The position numbers and the translations under genes are program-made. The notes under the pieces are model-generated. The model saw only the letters and a list, made by a program, of their open reading frames with translations, searched no databases and had not been told where the DNA came from. A stretch of DNA of 29,428 nt, taken from positions 1 through 29,428 of the forward strand of contig JACVTC010000432.1 in the NCBI GenBank assembly GCA_016946835.1. Direction: 5' to 3'. This document shows positions 1-8,897 of the stretch, piece by piece. Position 1 is the stretch's first letter. Every line of letters begins with the position of its first letter. The DNA comes from Neocallimastix lanati (nom. inval.) (lineage: Eukaryota; Neocallimastigomycota; Neocallimastigomycetes; Neocallimastigales; Neocallimastigaceae).

Positions 1-188
1 TTGTATTACAGGTTTACTAATTACCTATAAATATTAGAATATTAATAAAACAATATTTTATTTAAAAATGAATTAAATATTTTTATTTAAGTGTTATTAT
101 TTAAAATATATAAAGACTTGTTATGGACAAGTATAAAAATCATAATCGTTATGAAATGGGAAACAAGATAAATTCCTATTCCATATCA
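1..188 (+). repeat. Element 0 5' LTR, 3' part only
   Basis: This is the last 188 bp of the LTR, ending TATCA; the rest lies left of the window. The only difference I see from the 3' LTR is the length of one A-run (AAAA against AAA). It holds a small hairpin, ACTTGT/ACAAGT around a 5-nt loop. Confidence 0.9.
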
Positions 189-190
189 AA

Positions 191-208
191 TGGTGGAGAA
201 TCCGGGCG
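191..208 (+). promoter_or_regulatory. Element 0 tRNA primer-binding site
   Basis: TGGTGGAGAATCCGGGCG starts two bases after the LTR. It begins TGG, complementary to a tRNA CCA tail, and 18 nt fit an acceptor strand plus T-stem. The same 20 bases (191-210) recur after the 5' LTR of element C. I could not assign the tRNA. Confidence 0.8.
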
Positions 209-210
209 CT

Positions 211-269
211 CGGCTACCAGGGCTTTTTTCCTAAGGAGGGAGGGGAAGTATAAAAATTCTCTCTAGTTT

Positions 270-306
<37 letters not shown>

Positions 307-424
307 AAAAGAAAACCTTCATATAAACAATTCTGAACATTGCTACTGAAAATTGTGAATAACAACTAGATATGAACCTGAAATCAAGAATATTTCGTTC
401 TTATTTAATAATTTTTTTCTTTTA
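211..424 (+). other. Element 0 internal non-coding region
   Basis: No coding potential was seen. It holds a purine-rich stretch (232-247), a hairpin with an 8-bp stem TATAAAAA/TTTTTATA at 249-274 around a 10-nt loop, then a run of 30 A (274-303). It may carry packaging signals; that is inference. Confidence 0.6.
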
Positions 425-466
425 ATAACTTCAGGGACGAAGTTATGTCTTAAAGGGTGGAGATAT
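425..466 (+). promoter_or_regulatory. Element 0 3' stem-loop and polypurine tract
   Basis: A perfect 8-bp stem (425-432 with 439-446) encloses the loop AGGGAC. The following 20 nt include the purine tract AAAGGGTGGAGA and run to the 3' LTR at 467. Element C has a matching structure with compensatory base changes and the same 20-nt spacing. Confidence 0.7.
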
Positions 467-935
467 TGATAAGAAACGAAATATTTAATTAATAATTAAT
501 ATAAATAAAGTTAATAAGAAAAATAATAAATAAATATATTATAAATATTAAATAGTTAAATAATTTTATAAATAATTGTTTATAAACATAACTTTAAAAT
601 GAAGAATTAGTATAAATAGTTATTAGAAATAATATTTTAATAAATGTTCCTAATTATCCAGTAAAATTAGTATATAATATTTTAATAAAATTAGAATTAT
701 TATTGATTAATTATATATTTTGATTATTAGAATTATGTTATAAAAGAATTGTATTACAGGTTTACTAATTACCTATAAATATTAGAATATTAATAAAACA
801 ATATTTTATTTAAAAATGAATTAAATATTTTTATTTAAGTGTTATTATTTAAATATATAAAGACTTGTTATGGACAAGTATAAAAATCATAATCGTTATG
901 AAATGGGAAACAAGATAAATTCCTATTCCATATCA
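467..935 (+). repeat. Element 0 3' LTR (469 bp)
   Basis: Begins TGATA and ends TATCA, a perfect 5-bp terminal inverted repeat. Its last 187 bp duplicate the start of the window. Directly followed by ATTT. Confidence 0.9.
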
Positions 936-939
936 ATTT
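936..939. repeat. ATTT target-site duplication between elements 0 and B
   Basis: When element A and one copy of its TTTTA duplication are left out, the 0 LTR end and the B LTR start (TAATAC) are separated by exactly ATTT. B is followed by ATTT as well (15103-15106). Confidence 0.8.
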
Positions 940-941
940 TA
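937..941. repeat. Element A target-site duplication TTTTA, left copy
   Basis: TTTTA directly precedes the A LTR start TGTAA and is repeated at 8079-8083. It consists of the last three bases of the ATTT junction and the first two bases of the element B LTR, so A landed on the 0/B boundary. Confidence 0.9.
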
Positions 942-1824
942 TGTAATAATTCTATTAAGAACTAACTCAAAATAGAATTATTAACTACAACTTAACGACT
1001 AATTCATTAAGTTGAGAAAATAAAATAAAATAAAATAAATTTTTTTTACCTTTAATGTAGAGTTTATTATAAAATTAATTATAATAATAACACAAAATGT
1101 AAGAGAAGAATTGTTTGTATAAATTGATCTTAAAAATATGTTTTTGAATAAGATATTTTTATTAATTTATTAAAGTTAAAAATATAAAAATGTTACTATT
1201 ATAACTATGTTTTTTATAATAATAACTCTTGATTTCTCAAAGAGAACTCAAGAGCCTTATTTATATTTTTTTATGAAAATAAGGTTAAATAAGAAAGGGT
1301 TTTCTAATCTTAACAAATCTCTTATCTAGGAAAAGATTAGATAGAAAAACCTAGATAAGTTTTCGATCGATATTCTATCCATATCGATCATCGCATTAAT
1401 TAAGTAAAACCGATTACTTCTAAAAAGTAATTGGAAAAAATCTTAATTAACCGATTTTCCAATCTAATGATCGAAAATAAAAGAATAAAATAATAAAAGA
1501 TATTTCGATCATATAATTTATCCTTATATTAAAAATATAAAATTAAATAGTTAATAAAATACAGAATACATTATAAAATACAGAATACATTATAAAATAC
1601 AGAATAAAATACAATACAAAATACATTAAATACAGTAGAGAATTTAGCATATTGTAAATATATTATTTAAAATTAATTAAATAAATTTTGTTAAATTAAT
1701 GAATATTTAAAATTAAATTAAATAAATTTAATAAATATTATATGTAATTAAATAAAGTTATAGTTATAATAACTTAACTAAGAAAATATAATTATTTGCT
1801 AACAAATAATTATAGATTCTTACA
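942..1824 (-). repeat. Element A 3' LTR (883 bp)
   Basis: This is the 3' LTR in the element's minus-strand sense. Its U3 holds stacked inverted repeats: CTTATCTAGG (1321-1330) with its complement at 1350-1359, TTTTCGATC (1360-1368) with its complement at 1469-1477, and GATCGATAT with ATATCGATC around a 7-nt loop. A 19-bp unit (AAAATACAGAATACATTAT) is repeated in tandem near 1557-1610. Confidence 0.95.
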
Positions 1825-1837
1825 TTGCTCTGTTTAA

Positions 1838-4800
1838 TTATGATGTTTCCATTAAGTCTTCATTTCTTTTAGTATATGGTTCCAATTGTGAGATATGAAA
1901 TACCGGATGGAGATGTAAGTTCTCTGGAAGTTCCAAACGGTAATTCATTCTTTCCCTTTTCTCGATGATTTTAAAAGGTCCAAGATATTGAGTGGATAAT
2001 TTTCTAGAGGGTTCATTCGTAAAGTAGTATCTTCTAAGCATAACCAAATCATTTACCTTAAAGTCAGGTCCTACAGATTTTTTATTGTCAGCATATTTCT
2101 TAAAATCTTCTTTGGCTTTAACTAGATGTTGACGAAGGGCATTGAAATGTGAAGACCAATCCCTAGTAAGAACAGAAGCACTATCTTTTAGCAGAATCGG
2201 TGGTGAATCAATAACACAATTTGGGTCAAATCCATAGTTAGCATGAAAAGGAGTTTGAGCTATTGATTTGTGAATGGAGTTGTTGTAGGACATTTCACAT
2301 AAAGGGAGGTAGAAACACCATTCGTTTTGAGCAGAAGAACAATAGCAGCGAAGATATTGTTCTATTACAGCATTAGCCCGTTCAACCTGACCATTTGATT
2401 GTTGGTGGTGAGCAGTAGCAAGTCTTGGTTTAGCACGAATAGCATCGCACAACGAAGTCCAAAATTGAGAAGAGAATTGGGAACCATGATCAGACACAAT
2501 CACTTTAGGAAAACCATGATACTTAAAGACTTGGAAAAGTAAGAGCTTGGCAGTTAAGTCGGCAGAGGGAACATCGGAGCAGGGTACTAAATGAATCATT
2601 TTGGTTAAATGATCAGAAACAACCATGATACAAGTGCAATCTTGTGAAGAAGGCAATGAAACAATAAAATCGACGCCAATAACTTCCCAGGGTTTTGTAG
2701 GAGTAGGAAGTGGTATTAGTTTACCATAAGGTTTATGACGACGGATTTTATTTCTACAACAAACATCACAAGAAGCCACATAATTTGAAATATCTTTTTT
2801 CATATTAGGCCACCAGTAGTTCCTTCTGAGTTTTTCAAAGGTCCTATCTACCCCCTGATGGCCACTAGTGGGTGCATCATGGAAAGACTTTAAAAGTCTA
2901 GCCCTGAGACTGGAAGGGATAATAATACGCTTTTGAAAGTGGAGTACGCCATCGACGAAGGAAAATAAAGAACTTTTGATGTTGTTTGACTTATCCCTTA
3001 TTTTTAAGAGGATATTTTTACAATAATTATCAGCTTTCTGTGCTTCAATAAGACTACTAATATTGTCATTTATAGCACAACAGAAAGCATTATTGTTAAT
3101 TACAGGTTGTGATTCAGATGAAGAGTCAGATTTAAAATCTGGGCGTCTTGAAAGAGCATCTGGTTTGCCACTTTTAACGCCTGATCTGAATGCAATCCTA
3201 TAGTCAAACTTTGATAAAAAGAGACTCCAACGAATTTGTCTTTGATTTAAATGTTGGGGTTTCTTAAAATACAATAAGTTCTTGTGGTCTGTTATTACTT
3301 GAACAGGAAATTTTGCGCCTTCTAAATGATGCCTCCAAGTTTCAAACGCAGTAATTATAGCAAGAAGTTCTTTATCATATATAGTATAATTGACTTCTGC
3401 TTTATTGAGGGATCTAGAATGGAAGGCTACGGGATGCAATAAGTTATCAGTGTCACTAACCTGAGAAAGTATGCATCCGACAGCAAAGTCGCTAGCATCT
3501 GTTTCAACGATGAATTCTTTCTCTGGATTAGGAAAAATGAGCACTTCATCAGCTTTAAAAGATTCTTTCAATTTATTAAAAGCTTCATTTGCTGATTCAT
3601 CCCAATTAAATGTAGTATTTTTCCTTAAAAGTCGACGAAGAGGTTCCATATTTTTGGCAAAATTATTGATAAACTTTCTATAGAAATTACATAAGCCTAG
3701 AAAACTTTGTAATTCCTTTTGATTCTTCGGAATAGGCCAATTCAGAACAGATTTTACCTTATCCTTATCCATAGTGAGACCATCTACAGAAACAGTGAAG
3801 CCTAAGAAAGTGGTTTTAGTAACATGGAAGTCACATTTCTCTAATTTAGCATATAATCCATTGTTGATGAGAAGTTGAAGAACGATCCTAACATGTTTAA
3901 TATGTTCTTCTTCGTTGTTAGAGTAAATAATGATGTCGTCCAGATAGACTTGCACGAAAGAACCAATGATATCACTGAAGATATCTTGTACAAAACGTTG
4001 AAAAACCGAGGGAGCATTTCGAAGTCCAAAAGGCATAACGAGATATTCGAAATGTCCTAAAGGGGTTCTAAAAGCAGTAAGATATTCGTGACCTTCTTTA
4101 ACTCTGATTAGGTTATAAGCGGATCTAAGGTCAAGACGAGTAAATATCTTAGCTCCTTGAAAGGATTCAATCAAGTCATTTATTCTTGGAATTGGGTAGC
4201 TATTACGGATTGTGATAGCATTTAATCGGCGATAATCTACACAGAGTCTAAGGGTACCATCGCGTTTCATTACAAATAATATAGGAGCACCTGCTGGTGA
4301 TTTTGACTTCCTAATGAATTTCTTTTTTAAGTTTTCCTTAATATAATCCTTTAAAGCTTTCAGTTCTTGTACAGTAAGAGAGTATATTGGACCAAAATAA
4401 AGTTGTCCACCAGGAATAAGCTCAATAGCAATATCATAGTCACGATGGGGTGGTAAGTTCTCAGCTTGTTTCTTTTCAAATACTATTTTAAGATCCGAAT
4501 AGTATTTATTAATAATCTCTTCTTTTCCCTGAACGTCAGTGTTTACTTCTTCTGAATCAATCATTGCGGCACATAAATCAGAATCTGAGATATCTGTATC
4601 AAAAGCCGAATTTGGTAATACTGAATCTTCTTCTGAATTTTCCAACATTGAAGCAGTAATATTTTTATTTTGATAAAAAAACTTATTACTTTTGGAGGAT
4701 GGGCAATGTGAGCCACAGTATCTACCAAGGAAGTAGATTCTATTATTTTTATAATCGATGAAAGGATTGTGAACGGATAACCAATCCCTTCCAAGAATAC

Positions 4801-5881
4801 CATTAATGCCCTGAAGAGATAGATTAGCAATGCAGAATTCAAAAGTTTCCTTATGATCCATAAATTTTAATTTAAGGGGCTTAGTAGTTTGCCTGATATT
4901 CATACTTTTCCCATTAGGAAGTTGGATGTTGATTTGGGAATTGAGTCCTAACACAGGTAATTTATTAGAATTTGCGAAGTTTTTACAAATAAAACTTCTG
5001 GCAGAACCCGAATCAATTAATAGATTTGCCTTAATATTTCTTCCATTAATATCAAGGTAGAAGGTAGTTGTGATTGTTGTTTTAATATTCGGGGTGTAAT
5101 TTGCTGAAAGTATGTCGTTTTTTGACTTATTTTTTCTGAAATGAGAATGTTTAGAATTCTTTTCTGATTTTAATAAATCGTTTCTCTTCCTATGAAACGA
5201 CATTTTTCCATTAAATTTATTTTTTTGATTGTGGCGTAGACGACTTTCCAAAAAACACTTCTTATCAATTCCAATAATAATGTTGGTAGCTTCAAAAAGA
5301 GTAGATGGCTTTTCGAGTTTATCAAACTCTTCGCGGACTTTGTCAAGTAGACCCTTACCGATTATATCGATTAAAACTTCGTCGGGCCATCCTAAACGTC
5401 CAGCCAATCTCCGAAATTCAATAGTATATTCAGCAACATTTCCTAATTGAAGTTGTTTCAATTTCCACAACTTTTCCATGATGACATATTTTTGCTTCCT
5501 TTCATTCCCAATATCAAAGTTATCCAGTAAGAGCTTCTTAAACTTACTAAATTCAAGGTTCTTTAGAGTACCATCAGTTAAAAGAGAAAGACCCCATTTT
5601 CTGGCGGTACCAGTAAGTTTATTAATAACAAAAGAACTTTTTAGTTCATCCTTTTGAAAAGAATTTGGATGCTCCTTAAAGAAATCTTCACTTTGAATTA
5701 AAATTTCTAATATATTTAGTTTATTGCTTTCATTTTCCTTTTGGAGGACACCATTAGGAGAAAAGAAAGCAGGAATGAAGTCAGCAATTGCAGTAATAAG
5801 TTTGGATGCATTTTCATCATGGAGATAGGAATTATTAACTTCACTTGAGGAAATTGCTTGTTTATTACTATTGAAATCCAT
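1838..5881 (-). CDS. gag-pol: Element A Gag-Pol polyprotein (single ORF)
   Basis: A 1347-residue polyprotein in one frame, as in Tf1/sushi elements. The Gag-like domain covers about residues 55-210 and has no CCHC zinc knuckle. The protease has a canonical Asp-Ser-Gly at 290-292. RT carries YLDD at 646-649. RNase H carries Asp795 in TDAS, TDH at 864-866 and the DALS motif near 908. Integrase has a zinc-binding HHCC (His1001, His1008, Cys1038, Cys1041) and a catalytic triad of Asp1071, Asp1131 and Glu1167. A GPF-type module (YLGPF, near 1299) and HPVFHISQLEPY follow, then a stop about 15 residues later, where chromoviruses usually have a chromodomain. The ATG comes after a leader of about 1.3 kb; the stop is 13 bp from the 3' LTR. 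There are no internal stops, so it looks functional. It is the only element here with the usual DSG protease. Confidence 0.95.
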   Translation of the reverse strand: MDFNSNKQAISSSEVNNSYLHDENASKLITAIADFIPAFFSPNGVLQKENESNKLNILEILIQSEDFFKEHPNSFQKDELKSSFVINKLTGTARKWGLSLLTDGTLKNLEFSKFKKLLLDNFDIGNERKQKYVIMEKLWKLKQLQLGNVAEYTIEFRRLAGRLGWPDEVLIDIIGKGLLDKVREEFDKLEKPSTLFEATNIIIGIDKKCFLESRLRHNQKNKFNGKMSFHRKRNDLLKSEKNSKHSHFRKNKSKNDILSANYTPNIKTTITTTFYLDINGRNIKANLLIDSGSARSFICKNFANSNKLPVLGLNSQINIQLPNGKSMNIRQTTKPLKLKFMDHKETFEFCIANLSLQGINGILGRDWLSVHNPFIDYKNNRIYFLGRYCGSHCPSSKSNKFFYQNKNITASMLENSEEDSVLPNSAFDTDISDSDLCAAMIDSEEVNTDVQGKEEIINKYYSDLKIVFEKKQAENLPPHRDYDIAIELIPGGQLYFGPIYSLTVQELKALKDYIKENLKKKFIRKSKSPAGAPILFVMKRDGTLRLCVDYRRLNAITIRNSYPIPRINDLIESFQGAKIFTRLDLRSAYNLIRVKEGHEYLTAFRTPLGHFEYLVMPFGLRNAPSVFQRFVQDIFSDIIGSFVQVYLDDIIIYSNNEEEHIKHVRIVLQLLINNGLYAKLEKCDFHVTKTTFLGFTVSVDGLTMDKDKVKSVLNWPIPKNQKELQSFLGLCNFYRKFINNFAKNMEPLRRLLRKNTTFNWDESANEAFNKLKESFKADEVLIFPNPEKEFIVETDASDFAVGCILSQVSDTDNLLHPVAFHSRSLNKAEVNYTIYDKELLAIITAFETWRHHLEGAKFPVQVITDHKNLLYFKKPQHLNQRQIRWSLFLSKFDYRIAFRSGVKSGKPDALSRRPDFKSDSSSESQPVINNNAFCCAINDNISSLIEAQKADNYCKNILLKIRDKSNNIKSSLFSFVDGVLHFQKRIIIPSSLRARLLKSFHDAPTSGHQGVDRTFEKLRRNYWWPNMKKDISNYVASCDVCCRNKIRRHKPYGKLIPLPTPTKPWEVIGVDFIVSLPSSQDCTCIMVVSDHLTKMIHLVPCSDVPSADLTAKLLLFQVFKYHGFPKVIVSDHGSQFSSQFWTSLCDAIRAKPRLATAHHQQSNGQVERANAVIEQYLRCYCSSAQNEWCFYLPLCEMSYNNSIHKSIAQTPFHANYGFDPNCVIDSPPILLKDSASVLTRDWSSHFNALRQHLVKAKEDFKKYADNKKSVGPDFKVNDLVMLRRYYFTNEPSRKLSTQYLGPFKIIEKRERMNYRLELPENLHLHPVFHISQLEPYTKRNEDLMETS

Positions 5882-6695
5882 TTTTATGCCTTTAGTATAG
5901 ATAAAAATAGGATAGAGTTAACAAAATGGACATTTTTATTACACAAAATTAAGAATTATAATAAGGATTTTGATTAATAAATATTTTATAGAATACACTT
6001 TAATTTCTTCCTTCCCGTGTTACCGTCATTTGGTTTATCAACCAAAGGGCTGAGGTGTAGGTCAAATGTTACAGCCTACCAGTAACGGTCAACTACGTAC
6101 TTGGAAATTAAATTAAAATGATTAACAAAATATTATTATAAACTTATCCTTTATTATAAACTTCTGCATAAATACAATATTTAGTATTATTTTAATTAAA
6201 ATTCAATATCACTTTCTTATGCCTTACAACATTCAAAAACCGGCAAAAGTGATCCATTAAAACATAAAAAAATATTTTATGTTTTCCATAGCAGTTTTAT
6301 ATAATCAAGCATAAAAAAACATAACTGCTATAACCAATTTTGTTTGGGATAAACAAACTGTTAAAACCCATTATTAAAATTAAAACTATATAATTTTACT
6401 TCAATACATAATATTGAAGAACCTCGAGGCCTTCGGTGACCAAGAGTTCCTTATTCGCTAGAGCTACATTCGGATAACCTATACTTTCACGTGAAATACT
6501 GCATTTCCGTACAGTACAAACCGCTACGGTATAGGAAAAGGAGACCTTTCCTTTATTACTACCTAAAAATGTACTCACCATCCCCAATTAGATGGCTAAC
6601 TCTATATATGAAGGTATTATTACCTTCTCAGTTTGTTATTTTTAATTTATTTTTTAATGTTTTTATTTATTTCTTTATTTATTTATTATTATTAT

Positions 6696-6734
<39 letters not shown>

Positions 6735-7183
6735 ATTTTAAATTATTCTTTCTATTCTTAATTATATTATCTAAAATTATTTATTATTCTATACTATTAA
6801 TTCTAAATTATTAAAATAATTCTAATCTATTATATATTATTATATTTATTCTAAAATTATTTTAATTAAATTATTATAATCTAAAACTATTCTATAATAT
6901 TAATTTATTATTCTATTATTAACTATTAAAAAAAAATTTTTTTTTTTTTTTAATATAAATTTTTTTTTTTTTTTTTTTAATATAATTTTTTTTTTTTTTC
7001 AATCAAAATTGCTAATAAAAAAAAAATTTTTTTTTTTTTTTTTTTTTTCGTGCCACTCTAGCTATATATTATTATTGTATTCTAATATATATAATTTCAA
7101 TAGACTAATTCACTAATAAAATTTCCAATGTTACACTATTCTAAAAATTTTTCACATTTTATCTAACCCTAAGCTAATCTAAG
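5882..7183 (-). other. Element A long untranslated leader
   Basis: About 1.3 kb without a credible gene. On the coding strand it contains A-tracts, the longest 33 A (6698-6730), with shorter runs near 6930-7050. Two GC-richer islands stand out. In 5990-6110 there is a perfect 7-bp hairpin (6029-6035 with 6040-6046). In 6396-6630 there are a 12-bp palindrome TTTCACGTGAAA (6485-6496) and a 7-bp hairpin (6610-6616 with 6621-6627). Packaging or translation signals are possible. A short 63-codon ORF within 6396-6587 looks fortuitous. Confidence 0.6.
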
Positions 7184-7195
7184 AAGAGTTATTAT
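7184..7195 (-). promoter_or_regulatory. Element A self-primer binding site
   Basis: On the minus strand the 12 bases directly after the 5' LTR read ATAATAACTCTT. They perfectly complement AAGAGTTATTAT inside the LTR (7484 down to 7473). No TGG start suggests a tRNA primer. In Tf1-type elements the first bases of the transcript pair with a site abutting the 5' LTR and prime reverse transcription; this fits that design. Confidence 0.75.
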
Positions 7196-8078
7196 TGTAA
7201 TAATTCTATTAAGAACTAACTCAAAATAGAATTATTAACTACAACTTAACGACTAATTCATTAAGTTGAGAAAATAAAATAAAATAAAATAAATTTTTTT
7301 TACCTTTAATGTAGAGTTTATTATAAAATTAATTATAATAATAACACAAAATGTAAGAGAAGAATTGTTTGTATAAATTGATCTTAAAAATATGTTTTTG
7401 AATAAGATATTTTTATTAATTTATTAAAGTTAAAAATATAAAAATGTTACTATTATAACTATGTTTTTTATAATAATAACTCTTGATTTCTCAAAGAGAA
7501 CTCAAGAGCCTTATTTATATTTTTTTATGAAAATAAGGTTAAATAAGAAAGGGTTTTCTAATCTTAACAAATCTCTTATCTAGGAAAAGATTAGATAGAA
7601 AAACCTAGATAAGTTTTCGATCGATATTCTATCCATATCGATCATCGCATTAATTAAGTAAAACCGATTACTTCTAAAAAGTAATTGGAAAAAATCTTAA
7701 TTAACCGATTTTCCAATCTAATGATCGAAAATAAAAGAATAAAATAATAAAAGATATTTCGATCATATAATTTATCCTTATATTAAAAATATAAAATTAA
7801 ATAGTTAATAAAATACAGAATACATTATAAAATACAGAATACATTATAAAATACAGAATAAAATACAATACAAAATACATTAAATACAGTAGAGAATTTA
7901 GCATATTGTAAATATATTATTTAAAATTAATTAAATAAATTTTGTTAAATTAATGAATATTTAAAATTAAATTAAATAAATTTAATAAATATTATATGTA
8001 ATTAAATAAAGTTATAGTTATAATAACTTAACTAAGAAAATATAATTATTTGCTAACAAATAATTATAGATTCTTACA
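7196..8078 (-). repeat. Element A 5' LTR (883 bp)
   Basis: The 5' LTR in the minus-strand sense; no difference from 942-1824 seen by eye. Followed on the plus side by the right TSD copy TTTTA (8079-8083). Confidence 0.95.
7484..7519 (-). promoter_or_regulatory. Element A TATA box and predicted transcript start
   Basis: TATAAATA lies on the minus strand at 7519-7512. Its first base is 35 nt upstream of 7484, where the 12-nt sequence complementary to the self-primer site begins. A start at 7484 would put that sequence at the 5' end of the RNA. The exact start is a prediction. Confidence 0.6.
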
Positions 8079-8083
8079 TTTTA
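8079..8083. repeat. Element A target-site duplication TTTTA, right copy
   Basis: An exact match to 937-941. Its last two bases also serve as the first two bases of the element B 5' LTR. Confidence 0.9.
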
Positions 8084-8872
8084 ATACAGAATGAACAAAT
8101 AATACTAATTGTGCTAGAATAATATAAATTATTCTAACCTTATAGATTATTCTATTCTATATAATTGGAACTTTCCAATATTCTTCAAATATTACTAAAT
8201 AGAAATCTTAAGTTAATAAATCACTAATTAACTTATAATTCCTTTTTGAATTATCGATCCGATTCCATTATAATGTATTAAAAATCTTTAGCCAAGAATA
8301 TTGTCCTTGCCCACTTAATATATTAATATTATATTTCTTTTGTATTATGTTATATTGAAAATAATCAAATCTATTTAATTAGTTATTAAAATTTTCGTTA
8401 TCAATATAAATTTATTTTTAATTACTAAATTTAACTAAACCACAATAAAATATTCTGTATAATCTCTTTATTTTTATTTTATATATATTAGTATTAAACT
8501 ATTATTAAATAATTAATAATTCAATAATATATAACTACTATTTATAACAATAATATTATTAACTAAAATAATAATTCAATTTCAATTTAAATGTTTTATT
8601 TATAAAAATAATTAATAATTAGTTTATTAAAAAAATAGTTAGGCTTTACAAATTTTAATTTGATAAAAAAATATAAATACATGTAATTTTAGTGAAATAA
8701 AATATAATCAATAACTTTCTTTTTATTAAATAAATAATTATATTATTATTTTTTCTTTTATAAATTTAAATAAATAAATATTGATTTTAAAACAAATTAT
8801 TTTTTTTTTTATTGTAATTTTATTATTTGTGTTAATTATTATTATATTCCTAAAATTATATGAACCATACCA
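8082..8872 (+). repeat. Element B 5' LTR (791 bp)
   Basis: Matches 14311-15102. It starts TAATAC rather than the usual TG; both copies agree. It ends CATACCA. Bases 8836-8850 in U5 are perfectly complementary to 8896-8910 in the leader. Confidence 0.92.
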
Positions 8873-8880
8873 TGAAAAAT

Positions 8881-8897
8881 TGGTGGAGATATCGGGG
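8881..8897 (+). promoter_or_regulatory. Element B primer-binding site
   Basis: TGGTGGAGATATCGGGG, 8 bp after the LTR. It resembles but is not identical to the site of elements 0 and C. The implied tRNA has A before CCA; I could not identify it. The last two bases start the 15-nt complementarity with U5. Confidence 0.75.

Larger units (their letters stand above)
1..935 (+). mobile_element. Element 0: miniature non-autonomous LTR element (TRIM), 5' LTR truncated by window
   Basis: Bases 1-188 match 749-935 with one 1-bp indel, so the window opens inside the 5' LTR of an element whose 3' LTR is 467-935. Only 278 bp lie between the LTRs and no ORF is present. The internal region has a primer-binding site right after the 5' LTR and a purine-rich tract right before the 3' LTR. 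A full copy would be about 1.2 kb, which is TRIM size. Its ends (TGATA...TATCA), primer-binding site and 3' stem-loop resemble element C, so C-family proteins may move it (inference). The 3' flank is ATTT. Confidence 0.85.
942..8078 (-). mobile_element. Element A: complete Ty3/Gypsy element, Tf1/sushi type
   Basis: Two 883-bp LTRs with no difference seen by eye (942-1824 and 7196-8078), TGTAA...TTACA ends, and a 5-bp TSD TTTTA. One long Gag-Pol ORF on the minus strand carries protease, RT, RNase H and integrase in Ty3/Gypsy order. A 12-nt sequence abutting the 5' LTR complements an LTR-internal site placed like a transcript start, as in the self-primed Tf1 group. It is intact, recent, and inserted after elements 0 and B. 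Confidence 0.95.

Noticed and set aside
191-208. Naming the primer tRNA for elements 0, B, C and D
   Set aside because: The sites look like tRNA 3'-end complements but I could not match them reliably to one isoacceptor without the host tRNA set.
3471-5450. Short ORFs on the plus strand and in other frames inside the element A polyprotein
   Set aside because: They are shadows of the conserved minus-strand RT, RNase H and Gag frames.
6396-6587. 63-codon minus-strand ORF in the element A leader
   Set aside because: Too short, no homology recognised, and located in an untranslated leader.
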